Assembly (NCBI RefSeq): GCF_029227915.1
Contig: NC_079884.1
Span: 18,912,001 to 18,976,000 of the forward strand
Source of the DNA: Hydractinia symbiolongicarpus
Taxonomy: Eukaryota; Cnidaria; Hydrozoa; Anthoathecata; Hydractiniidae
Direction: 5' to 3'
Length of the DNA: 64,000 nt
Shown: piece by piece, positions 1 through 12,900 of the stretch
How positions within the stretch are numbered: the first letter of the stretch is position 1
How the letters are laid out: the number at the start of each line of letters is the position of its first letter
Notes under the pieces: generated by a model
Seen by the model: only the letters and a program-made list of their open reading frames with translations
Databases searched by the model: none
What the model was told of the DNA's origin: nothing
Position numbers and translations under genes: made by a program

Positions 1-34
1 CTTTTTGCCGCCTAAAACGGCCTTACACGTAAAT

Positions 35-50
35 CACGTGGTTCCACGTG
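35..50. repeat. Dyad motif of the satellite monomer (double E-box)
   Basis: Many monomers contain CACGTGGTTCCACGTG, an inverted repeat with 7-bp arms around a central TT that contains two CACGTG hexamers. The coordinates give the first instance; others lie for example near 2035-2050 and 2580-2595. Other monomer types carry a degraded form with cacgtcgttccacatg. The symmetry suggests a possible protein-binding site, but no binding protein can be named from the sequence. Confidence 0.6.
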
Positions 51-1859
51 TCTGTTCAGGTTGCCATTGCTATAGTCCTACCACTACGAATGTACTACGA
101 CGTCTCAAATTGTTTTACATTGCGGAATAGCCTTATAACACGTCAACTACGTGAGCAGGCCGCTAAAGGTTTTTATATGGCTTTTTGCCGCCTAATAATG
201 GCCTTACATATAAATCACGTCGCTCCACTTGTCTGGGCAAGTTGCCATTGGTCTAGTCCTTTCACTATGAACACACTACGACGTCCCAAGTTCTTTTCTA
301 TTGCGCAGTAGCCTTATAACACCGTCAACTACGTGAACAGGCCTCTAAAGGCTGTTATATGATCTTTTGCCGATTAATAATAGCCTTACACATCAATCAC
401 GTCGTTCCACATGTCTGGGCAAGTTGCCATTGGTCTGGTCCTTTCACTATGAATACACTACGACGTCCCAAGTTCTTTTCCATTGCGCAATAGCGTTATA
501 ACACCGTCAACTACGTGAACACTCCTCTAAAGGCTGTTATATGACCTTTTGCCGCCTAATAATGGCCTTACACATCAACCACGTCGTTCCACATGTCTGG
601 GCAAGTTGCCATTGGTCTAGTCCTTTCACTATAAATACACTACGACGTTCTAGATTTTTCCATTGTGCAATAGCCTTATAACACCGTCAACTACGCGTAC
701 AGTCATCTAAAGTCTGCTATATGACCTTTTGGCGCCTAATAATGACCTTACACGTGAATCACGTGGTTCCGCGTGTCTACACTGGTTACCATTAGTTTAT
801 TCCCTCGACACACATTGGACTGCAACGTCCCAAGTCTATTTACATTGCTGCATGACATTATAACACCGTTAACTACATGTGCATGCCTCTAAGGGCTGTT
901 AGATGACCTTTTGCCGCCTAATAACGGCCTTACACGTAAATCACGTAGTTCCACGTGTCTGTTCAGGTTGCCATTGGGCTAGTCCTGCCAGTATGAATGT
1001 AGTACGACGTCCCAAATGGTTTTACATTGCGGAATAGCCTTATAACACCGTCAAATACATGTACAGGTCTCTAAAGGTTGTTATATAACCTTTTGCCGCC
1101 TAATAACGAGCTTACACGTGAATCACGTGATTCCACGTGTCTGTGCAGGTAGGGATTGGTCTAGTCCTTCCACTCTTAATGGACTACGACGTCCCAAGTC
1201 GTTTTCCATTACGCCATGGCCTTATAACACCGTCAACTACGTGAACAGGCCTCTAAAGGTTGTTATATAACCTTTTGCCGCCTAATAATGGCCTTACATA
1301 TAAATCACGTCGTTCCACATGCCTGGGCAAGTTGCCATTGGTCTAGTCCTTTCACTATGAACACACTACGACGTCCCAAGTTCTTTTCTATTGCGCAGTA
1401 GCCTTATAACACCGTCAACTACGTGAGCAGGCCGCTAAAGGTTTTTATATGACTTTTTGCCGCCTAATAATGGCCTTGCACATCAATCACGTTGTTCCAC
1501 ATGTCTGGGCAAGTTGCCATTGGTCTGGTCCTTTCACTATGAATACACTACGACAGCCCAAGTTCTTTTCTATTGCAGAATAGCCTTATAACACGGTCAA
1601 CTATGTGAGGAGCCCTCTAAAGGTCTTTATATGGCCTTTTGCCGCCTAATAATGTCCTTATACATAAATCACGTCGTTCCACATGTCTGGGCAAGTTGCC
1701 ATTGGTCTGGTCCTTTCACTCTCAATTCACTACGACGTCCCAAGTTGTTTTGCATTGTGCCATGACATTATAACACCGCCAACTACGTGTACAGGCCTCT
1801 AAAGCCTAATATATGATCTTTTGCCGCCCAATTATGGCCTTACACATACATCACGTGGT

Positions 1860-3677
1860 TCCACATGTTTGGGCAAGTTGCCATTGGTCTAGTCCTTCCA
1901 CTGTTAATGTACTACGACGTCCTAAGTCGTTTTCAATTGCGTCATGACGTTATAACACCGTCAACTACGTGTACAGGCCTCTAAAGGCTGTTGTATGACC
2001 TTTTGCCGCCTAACAATTGCCTTACACGTAAATCACGTGGTTCCACGTGTCTGTTTAGGTTGCCATTGGTCTAGTCCTACCACTATGAATGTACTACGAC
2101 GTCCCAATTCGTCTTACATTGCGCAATGGCTTTATAACTCCGTCAACTACGTGTACTGGCCTCTAAAAGCTGTTATATGACCTTTTGCCTCCTAATAACG
2201 TCCTTGCACGTAAATCACGTCGTTCCACGTGTCTGTGCAGGTAGGGATTGGTCTAGTCCTTCCACTCGTAATGGACTACGACGTCCGAAGTCGTTTTCCA
2301 TTACGCCATGGCCTTATAACACCGTCAACTACGTGAACAGGCCTCTAAAGTTTGTTATATAACCTTTTTGCCGCCTAAAACGGCCTTACACGTAAATCAC
2401 GTGGTTCCACGTGTCTGTTCAGGTTGCCATTGGTCTAGTCCTTTCACTGTCAATGCACCACGACGTCCCAAGTCGTTTTCCATTACGCCATGGCCTTATA
2501 ACACCGTCAACTACGTGAACAGGCCTCTAAAAGTTGTTATATAACCTTTTCCCGCCTAAAACGGCCTTACACGTAAATCACGTGGTTCCACGTGTCTGTT
2601 CAGGTTGCCATTGCTCTAGTCCTTTCACTATCAATGCACTACGACGTCCCAAGTCGTTTTCCATTACGCCATGGCCTTATAACACCGTCAACTACGTGAG
2701 CAGGCAGCTAAAGGTTTTTATATGGCCTTTTGCCGCCTAATAATGGCCTTACATATAAATCACGTCGTTCCACATGTCTGTGCAGGTAGGGATTGGTCTA
2801 GTCCTTCCACTGTTAATGTACTACGACGTCCTAAGTCGTTTTCAATTGCGTCATGACGTTATAACACCGTCAACTACGTGTACAGGCCTCTAAAGGCTGT
2901 TGTATGACCTTTTGCCGCCTAACAATTGCCTTACACGTAAATCACGTGGTTCCACGTGTCTGTTTAGGTTGCCATTGGTCTAGTCCTACCACTATGAATG
3001 TACTACGACGTCCCAATTCGTCTTACATTGCGCAATGGCTTTATAACTCCGTCAACTACGTGTACTGGCCTCTAAAAGCTGTTATATGACCTTTTGCCTC
3101 CTAATAACGTCCTTGCACGTAAATCACGTCGTTCCACGTGTCTGTGCAGGTAGGGATTGGTCTAGTCCTTCCACTCGTAATGGACTACGACGTCCGAAGT
3201 CGTTTTCCATTACGCCATGGCCTTATAACACCGTCAACTACGTGAACAGGCCTCTAAAGTTTGTTATATAACCTTTTTGCAGCCTAAAACGGCCTTACAC
3301 GTAAATCACGTGGTTCCACGTGTCTGTTCAGGTTGCCATTGGTCTAGTCCTTTCACTGTCAATGCACCACGACGTCCCAAGTCGTTTTCCATTACGCCAT
3401 GGCCTTATAACACCGTCAACTACGTGAACAGGCCTCTAAAAGTTGTTATATAACCTTTTCCCGCCTAAAACGGCCTTACACGTAAATCACGTGGTTCCAC
3501 GTGTCTGTTCAGGTTGCCATTGCTCTAGTCCTTTCACTATCAATGCACTACGACGTCCCAAGTCGTTTTCCATTACGCCATGGCCTTATAACACCGTCAA
3601 CTACGTGAGCAGGCAGCTAAAGGTTTTTATATGGCCTTTTGCCGCCTAATAATGGCCTTACATATAAATCACGTCGT
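1860..3677. repeat. Higher-order repeat, two tandem 909-bp copies
   Basis: A five-monomer block of 909 bp (about 1860-2768) is followed directly by a nearly identical copy (about 2769-3677). The copies differ by very few bases, for example gccgcc against gcagcc near 2370/3279, whereas monomers inside one block differ much more. This indicates recent duplication of a multi-monomer unit, probably by unequal exchange. Confidence 0.85.
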
Positions 3678-6600
3678 TCCACATGTCTGGGCAAGTTGCC
3701 ATTGGTCTAGTCCTTTCACTATGAACACACTACGACGTCCCAAGTTCTTTTCTATTGCGCAGTAGCCTTATAACACCGTCAACTACGTGAGCAGGCCGCT
3801 AAAGGTTTTTATATGGCCTTTTGCCGCCTAATAATGGCCTTACACATAAATCACGTCGCTCCACATGTCTGGGCAAGTTGCCATTGGTCTAGTCCTTTCA
3901 CTATGACTAGACTACGATGTCCCAAGTTGTTTTCCATTGTTACATGGCCATATAACAACGCCAACTACGCGTACAGTAGTCTAAAGTCTGTTGTATGACC
4001 GTTTGCCGCCTAATAATGGCCTTACACATAAATCACGTCGCTCCACATGTCTGTGCAGGTTGCCATTGGTCTAGTCCTTCCACTGTTAATGTAGTACGAC
4101 GACCTAAGTCGTTTTCGATTGCGTCATGACGTTATAACACCGTCAACTACGCGTACAGTCCTGTAAAGTGACTCTAACATGTCCTCCTAAAATGTCCTCT
4201 AAAATGACCTTTTGCCCCCTTACAATGGCCTCACACGTAAATCACGTGGTTCCACGTGTCTGCACTGCTTTCCATTGGTTTATTCCCTCGACACTCAATG
4301 AACTACAACGTCCCAAGTCTATTTGCATTGCTGCATGACGTTATAACACCGTCAACTACATGTACATGCCTCTAAAGGCTGTTATATGAACTTTTGCCGC
4401 CTAACAATGGTCTTACACGTAAATCACGTGGTTCCACGTGTCTGTTTAGGTTGCCATTGGTCTAGTCCTACCACTATGAATGTACTACGACATCCCAATT
4501 TGTCTTACATTGCGCAATGGCTTTATAACTCCGTCAACTACGTGTACTGGCCTCTAAAAGCTGTTATATGACCTTTTGCCTCCTAATAACGTCCTTGCAC
4601 GTAAATAACGTCGTTCCACGTGTCTGTGCAAGTAGGGATTGGTCTAGTCCTTCCACTCTTCATGGACTACGACGTCCCAAGTCGTTTTCTATTACGCCAT
4701 GGCCTTATAACACCGTCAACTACGTGAACAGGCCTCTAAAGGTTGTTATATAACCTTTTTGCCGCCTAAAACGGCCTTACACGTAAATCACGTGGTTCCA
4801 CGTGTCTGTTCAGGTTGCCATTGCTCTAGTCCTACCACTACGAATGTACTACGACGTCTCAAATTGTTTTACATTGCGGAATAGCCTTATAACACGTCAA
4901 CTACGTGAGCAGGCCGCTAAAGGTTTTTATATGGCTTTTTGCCGCCTAATAATGGCCTTACATATAAATCACGTCGCTCCACTTGTCTGGGCAAGTTGCC
5001 ATTGGTCTAGTCCTTTCACTATGAACACACTACGACGTCCCAAGTTCTTTTCTATTGCGCAGTAGCCTTATAACACCGTCAACTACGTGAACAGGCCTCT
5101 AAAGGCTGTTATATGACCTTTTGCCGCCTAATAATGGCCTTACACATCAACCACGTCGTTCCACATGTCTGGGCAAGTTGCCATTGGTCTAGTCCTTTCA
5201 CTATAAATACACTACGACGTTCTAGATTTTTCCATTGTGCAATAGTCTTATAACACCGTCAACTACGCGTACAGTCATCTAAAGTCTGCTATATGACCTT
5301 TTGGCGCCTAATAATGACCTTACACGTGAATCACGTGGTTCCGCGTGTCTACACTGGTTACCATTAGTTTATTCCCTCGACACACATTGGACTGCAACGT
5401 CCCAAGTCTATTTACATTGCTGCATGACGTTATAACACCGTTAACTACATGTGCATGCCTCTAAGGGCTGTTAGATGACCTTTTGCCGCCTAATAACGGC
5501 CTTACACGTAAATCACGTAGTTCCACGTGTCTGTTCAGGTTGCCATTGGGCTAGTCCTACCACTATGAATGTAGTACGACGTCCCAAATGGTTTTACATT
5601 GCGGAATAGCCTTATAACACCGTCAAATACATGTACAGGTCTCTAAAGGTTGTTATATAACCTTTTGCCGCCTAATAACGAGCTTACACGTGAATCACGT
5701 GGTTCCACGTGTCTGTGCAGGTAGGGATTGGTCTAGTCCTTCCACTCTTAATGGACTACGACGTCCCAAGTCGTTTTCCATTACGCCATGGCCTTATAAC
5801 ACCGTCAACTACGTGAACAGGCCTCTAAAGGTTGTTATATAACCTTTTGCCGCCTAAAACGGCCTTACACGTAAACCACGTGGTTCCACGTGTCTGTTCA
5901 GGTTGCCATTGCTCTAGTCCTACCACTACGAATGTACTACGACGTCCCAATTTGTTTTACATTGCAGAATAGCCTTATAACACGGTCAACTATGTAAGGA
6001 GCCCTCTAAAGGTTTTTATATGGCCTTTTGCCGCCTAATAATGTCCTTATACATAAATCACGTCGTTCCACATGTCTGGGCAAGTTGCCATTGGTCTGGT
6101 CCTTTCACTCTCAATGCACTACGACGTCCCAAGTTGTTTTGCATTGTGCCATGACATTATAACACCGCCAACTACGTGTACAGGCCTCTAAAGCCTAATA
6201 TATGATCTTTTGCCGCCCAATTATGGCCTTACACATACATCACGTGGTTCCACATGTTTGGGCAAGTTGCCATTGGTCTAGTCCTTCCACTGTTAATGTA
6301 CTACGACGTCCTAAGTCGTTTTCAATTGCGTCAAGACGTTATAACACCGTCAACTACGTGTACAGGCCTCTAAAGGCTGTTGTATGACCTTTTGCCGCCT
6401 AACAATTGCCTTACACGTAAATCACGTGGTTCCACGTGTCTGTTTAGGTTGCCATTGGTCTAGTCCTACCACTATGAATGTACTACGACGTCCCAATTCG
6501 TCTTACATTGCGCAATGGCTTTATAACTCCGTCAACTACGTGTACTGGCCTCTAAAAGCTGTTATATGACCTTTTGCCTCCTAATAACGTCCTTGCACGT

Positions 6601-8090
6601 AAATCACGTCGTTCCCCGTGTCTGTGCAGGTAGGGATTGGTCTAGTCCTTCCACTCGTAATGGACTACGACGTCCGAAGTCGTTTTCCATTACGCCATGG
6701 CCTTATAACACCGTCAACTACGTGAACAGGCCTTTAAAGGCTGTTATATGACCTTTTGCCGCCTAATAATTGCCTTACACATCAATCACGTTGTTCCACA
6801 TGTCTGGGCAAGTTGCCATTGGTCTAGTCCTTTCACTGTCAATGCACCACGACGTCCCAAGTCGTTTTCCATTACGCCATGGCCTTATAACACCGTCAAC
6901 TACGTGAACAGGCCTCTAAAAGTTGTTATATAACCTTTTCCCGCCTAAAACGGCCTTACACGTAAATCACGTGGTTCCACGTGTCTGTTCAGGTTGCCAT
7001 TGCTCTAGTCCTTTCACTATCAATGCACTACGACGTTCCAAGTCGTTTTCCATTACGCCATGGCCTTATAACACCGTCAACTACGTGAGCAGGCAGCTAA
7101 AGGTTTTTATATGGCCTTTTGCCGCCTAATAATGGCCTTACATATAAATCACGTCGTTCCACATGTCTGGGCAAGTTGCCATTGGTCTAGTCCTTTCACT
7201 ATGAACACACTACGACGTCCCAAGTTCTTTTCTATTGCGCAGTAGCCTTATAACACCGTCAACTACGTGAGCAGGCCGCTAAAGGTTTTTATATGGCCTT
7301 TTGCCGCCTAATAATGGCCTTACACATAAATCACGTCGCTCCACATGTCTGGGCAAGTTGCCATTGGTCTAGTCCTTTCACTATGACTAGACTACGACGT
7401 CCCAAGTTGTTTTCCATTGTTACATGGCCATATAACAACGCCAACTACGCGTACAGTAGTCTAAAGTCTGTTGTATGACCGTTTGCCGCCTAATAATGGC
7501 CTTACACATAAATCACGTCGCTCCACATGTCTGTGCAGGTTGCCATTGGTCTAGTCCTTCCACTGTTAATGTAGTACGACGTCCTAAGTCGTTTTCGATT
7601 GCGTCATGACGTTATAACACCGTCAACTACGCGTACAGTCCTGTAAAGTGACTCTAACATGTCCTCCTAAAATGTCCTCTAAAATGACCTTTTGCCCCCT
7701 AACAATGGCCTCACACGTAAATCACGTGGTTCCACGTGTCTGCACTGCTTACCATTGGTTTATTCCCTCGACACTCAATGAACTACAACGTCCCAAGTCT
7801 ATTTCCATTGCTGCATGACGTTATAACACCGTCAACTACATGTACATGCCTCTAAAGTCTGTTATATGAACTTTTGCCGCCTAACAATGGCCTTACACGT
7901 AAATCACGTGGTTCCACGTGTCTGTTTAGGTTGCCATTGGTCTAGTCCTACCACTATGAATGTACTACGACATCCCAATTTGTCTTACATTGCGCAATGG
8001 CTTTATAACACCGTCAACTACGTGTACTGGTCTCTAAAAGCTGTTATATGACCTTTTGCCTCCTAATAACGTCCTTGCACGTAAATCACG
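2880..8090. repeat. Long-period homologous blocks, ~3,480-bp shift
   Basis: Sequence around 2880-4600 reappears at about 6360-8080 with an offset of 3,480 bp. A diagnostic short irregular segment (actctaacatgtcctcctaa and its continuation, about 4168-4206) recurs at 7648-7686 and fixes the register. Part of the interval around 6740-6900 has been replaced by a different monomer type. In addition the start of the window (1-360) matches 4755-5114, an offset of 4,754 bp, so several duplications of different length overlap here. Confidence 0.75.
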
Positions 8091-8479
8091 TGGTTTCACG
8101 TGTCTGTTCAGGTTGCCATTGCTCTAGTCCTACCACTACGAATGTACTACGACGTCCCAAATTGTTTCACATTGCGGAATAGCCTTATAACACCGTCAAC
8201 TACGTGAGGAGCCCTCTAGAGGTTTTTATATGGCCATTTGCCGCCTAATAATGTCCTTATACATAAATCACGCCGTTCCACATGTCTGGGCAAGTTGCCA
8301 TTGGTCTGGTCCTTTCACTCTCAATGCACTACGACGTCCCAAGTTGTTTTCCATTGTGCCATGACATTATAACACCGCCAACTACGTGTACAGGCCTCTA
8401 AAGCCTAATATATGACCTTTTTCCGCCTAATTATGGCCTTACACATAAATCACGTGGTTCCACATGTCTGGGCAAGTTG

Positions 8480-9935
8480 CCATTGGTCTAGTCCTTCCAT
8501 TGTTAATGTACTACGACGTCCTAAGTCGTTTTCGAATGCGTCATGACGTTATAACACCGTCAACTACGCGTACAGTCCTCTAAAGTCTGTTATATGACCG
8601 TTTGCCGCCTAATAATGGCCTTACACATAAATTACGTGGTTCCACGTGTCTTTTCAGGTTGCCATTGGTCTCGTCCTTTCACTATCAATGGACTACAACG
8701 TCCAAAATTGTTTTCCATTGCGCCATGGCCCTGTAACACCGTCAACTAAGCGTACAAATCCTGTAAATGCTGTAATATGGCATTTTGCTGTGTAATAAAG
8801 ACCTCATGCGCAAATCACGTCGTTCCACTTGTCTTTACAGGTTGCTATTGGTCTAGTTCTTTCACTATCAATAGACTACAACGTCCCAAGTTGTTTTCCA
8901 TTGCGCCATGTCCCTATAACACCGTCAACTAAGCGTACAGTCCTCTAAATGCTGTAGTACGGCATTTTGCTGCCTGATAAAGACCTAATGCGTAAATCAG
9001 GTGGTTCCGAGTGTCTGTGCATGTTGCCATTGGTCTAGTCTTTCCACTGTTAATGCACTACGACGTCCTATGTCGTTTTCCATTGTGCCATGACATTATA
9101 ACACGTCAACTATGTGAGCAGGCCTCTAAAGGTTTTTATATGGCTTTTTGCCGCCTAATAATGGCCTTACTCGTAAATAACGTCGTTCCACATGTCTGTG
9201 CAGGTTGCCATTGGTCTATTCCTTCCACTGTTAATGTACTTCGACGTCCTAAGTCGTTTTCGATTGCGTCATGACGCTATGACACCGTCAACTACGCGTA
9301 CAGTCCTCTAAAGTCTGTTATATGACCGTTTGCCGCCTAATAATGGCCTTACACATAAATTACGTGGTTCCACGTGTCTTTTCAGGTTGCCATTGGTCTC
9401 GTCCTTTCACTATCAATGGACTACAACGTCCAAAATTGTTTTCCATTGCGCCATGGCCCTGTAACACCGTCAACTAAGCGTACAAATCCTGTAAATGCTG
9501 TAATATGGCATTTTGCTGTGTAATAAAGACCTCATGCGCAAATCACGTCGTTCCACTTGTCTTTACAGGTTGCTATTGGTCTAGTTCTTTCACTATCAAT
9601 AGACTACAACGTCCCAAGTTGTTTTCCATTGCGCCATGTCCCTATAACACCGTCAACTAAGCGTACAGTCCTCTAAATGCTGTAGTACGGCATTTTGCTG
9701 CCTGATAAAGACCTAATGCGTAAATCAGGTGGTTCCGAGTGTCTGTGCATGTTGCCATTGGTCTAGTCTTTCCACTGTTAATGCACTACGACGTCCTATG
9801 TCGTTTTCCATTGTGCCATGACATTATAACACGTCAACTATGTGAGCAGGCCTCTAAAGGTTTTTATATGGCCTTTTGCCGCCTAATAATGGCCTTACTC
9901 GTAAATAACGTCGTTCCACATGTCTGTGCAGGTTG
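8480..9935. repeat. Higher-order repeat, two 728-bp copies
   Basis: A four-monomer block (about 8480-9207) is repeated at about 9208-9935 with an offset of 728 bp. Both contain an unusual monomer with aaatcctgtaaatgctgtaa and aataaagacctcatgcg. Block edges are approximate because they were placed by eye. Confidence 0.75.
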
Positions 9936-12900
9936 CCATTGGTCTAGTCCTTTCACTGTCAATGCACCACGACGTCCCAAGTCGTTTTCCATTACGCCAT
10001 GGCCTTATAACACCGTCAACTACGTGAACAGGCCTCTAAAAGTTGTTATATAACCTTTTCCCGCCTAAAACGGCCTTACACGTAAATCACGTGGTTCCAC
10101 GTGTCTGTTCAGGTTGCCATTGCTCTAGTCCTTTCACTATCAATGCACTACGACGTTCCAAGTCGTTTTCCATTACGCCATGGCCTTATAACACCGTCAA
10201 CTACGTGAGCAGGCCGCTAAAGGTTTTTATATGGCCTTTTGCCGCCTAATAATGACCTTACACATAAATCACGTCGCTCCACATGTCTGGGCAAGTTGCC
10301 ATTCGTCTGGTCCTTTCACTCTCAATGCACTACGACGTCCCAAGTTGTTTTCCATTGTGCCATGACATTATAACACCGCCAACTACGTGTACAGGCCTCT
10401 AAAGCCTAATATATGACCTTTTTCCGCCTAATTATGGCCTTACACATAAATCACGTGGTTCCACATGTCTGGGCAAGTTGCCATTGGTCTAGTCCTTCCA
10501 CTGTTAATGTACTACGACTTCCTATGTCGTTCTCGAATGCGTCATGACGTTATAACCCCGTCAACTACGCGTACAGTCCTCTAAAGTCTGTTATATGACC
10601 GTTTGCCACCTAATAATGGCCTTACACATAAATTACGTGGTTTCACGTGTCTGTTCAGGTTGCCATTGGTCTCGTCCTTTCACTATCAATGGACTACGAC
10701 GTCCAAAGTTGTTTTCCATTGCGCCATGGCCCTGTAACACCGTCAACTAAGCGTACAAATCCTCTAAATGCTGTAATATGGCATTTTGCTGTGTAATAAA
10801 GACCTCATGCGTAAATCACGTCGTTCCACGTGTCTGTGCAGGTTGCTATTGGTCTAGTTCTTTCACCATCAATAGACTACAACGTCCCAAGTTGTTTTCC
10901 ATTGCGCCATGGCCCTATTACACCGTCAACTAACCGTACAGTCCTCTAAATGCTGTAGTACGGCATTTTGCTGCCTGATAACACCTAATGCGTAAATCAG
11001 GTGGTTCCGAGTGTCTGTGCAGGTTGCCATTGGTCAAGTCTTTCCACTGTTAATGCACTACGACGTCTTATGTCGTTTTCCATTGTGCCATGACATTATA
11101 ACACGTCAACTACGTGAGCAGGCCTCTAAAGGTTTTTATATGGCCTTTTGCCGCCTAATAATGACCTTACACATAAATCACGTCGTTCTACATGTCTGTG
11201 CAGGTTGCCATTGGTCTAGTCCTTCCACTGTTAATGTACTTCGACGTCTTAAGTCGTTTTCGATTGCGTCATGACGCTATAACACCGTCAACTACGCGTA
11301 CAGTCCTCTAAAGTCTGTTATATCACCTTTTGGCGCCTAATAATGACCTTACACATAAATCACGTCGTTCCGCGTGTCTCCACTGGTTACCATTGGTTTA
11401 TTCCCTTGACACTCAATGAACTACAACGTCCCAAGTCTATTTCCATTGCTGCATGACGTTATAACACCGTCAACTACATTTACATGCCTATAAAGGCTGT
11501 TATATGACCTTTTGCCGCCTAATAACCGCCTTACACGTAAATCACGTGGTTCCACGTGTCTGTTCAGGTTGCCATTGGTCTAGTCCTACCACTACGAATG
11601 TACTAGGACGTCCCAAATCGTTTTACATTGCTGAATAGCCTTATAACACCCTCAACTACGTGAGCAGCCCTCTAAAGGTTTTTATATGGCCTTTTGCCGC
11701 GTAATAATGGCCTTATCAATAAATCACGTCGTTTGACACGTCTGCGCAAGTTTCCATTGGTCTAGTCCCTTCACTATGAATACAGTACGACTTCCCAGAT
11801 CATTTACATTGCGCAATACCCTTATAACACCGTCAACTACGCTAACAGGCCTATAAAGGCTTTTATATGAATTTTTGCCGCCTTATAATGGCCTTACAAA
11901 TAAATCACGTCGTTCTACATGTCTGGGCAAGTTGCCATTGGTCTAGTCCTTTCACTATCAACACACTACGACGTCCCAAGTTGTTTTCCATTGCGCCATG
12001 GCCCTGTAACACCGTAAACTCTGCGTACAATCCTCTCAATGCTGTAATATGGCATTCTGCTGTCTAATAAAGACCTCATGCATAAATCAGGTGGTTTCGA
12101 GTGTCTGCACTGGTTACCATTGGGATACTCTTTCCACTCTCAATGGACTCTAAAGTCCCAAATCTTTTTCCATTGCGCCATGGCCTTATAACACCGCCAA
12201 CTACGCGGACAGTCCTCTAAAGTCTGTTATATCACCATTTGCCGCCTAATAGTGGCCTTACACATAAATCACGTCGCTCCACATGTCTGTGCAGGTTGCC
12301 ATTGTTCTCGTCCTTTTACAATCAATGGACTACGACGTCCAAAGTTGTTTTTCATTGCGCCATGGCCCTATACTACCGTCAACTAAGCGTACAAATCCTC
12401 TAAATGCTGTAATATGGCATTTTGCTGTCTAATAAAGACCTCATGCGTAAATCAGGTGGTTCCACGTGTCTGTTTAGGTTGCCATTGGTCTAATCCTACC
12501 ACTATGAATATACTACGACGTCCCAATTCGTTTTACATTGCGGAATAGCCTTATAACACGGCTAACTACGTGAGGAGCCCTCTAAAGGTTTTTATATGGC
12601 CTTTTGCCGCCTAATAATGTCCTTATACATAAATCACGTCTTTCCACATGTATGGGCAAGTTGCCAATGATCTGGTCCTTTCACTCTCTATGCACTACGA
12701 CGTCCCAAGTTGTTTTTCATTGTGCCATGACATTATAACACCGCCAACTACGTGTACAGGCCTCTAAAGCCTAATATATGACCTTTTGCCGCCCAATTAT
12801 GGCCTTACACATAAATCACGTGGTTCCACATGTTTGGGCAAGTTGCCATTGGTCTAGTCCTTCCACTGTTAATGCACTACGACGTCCTAAGTCGTTTTCG

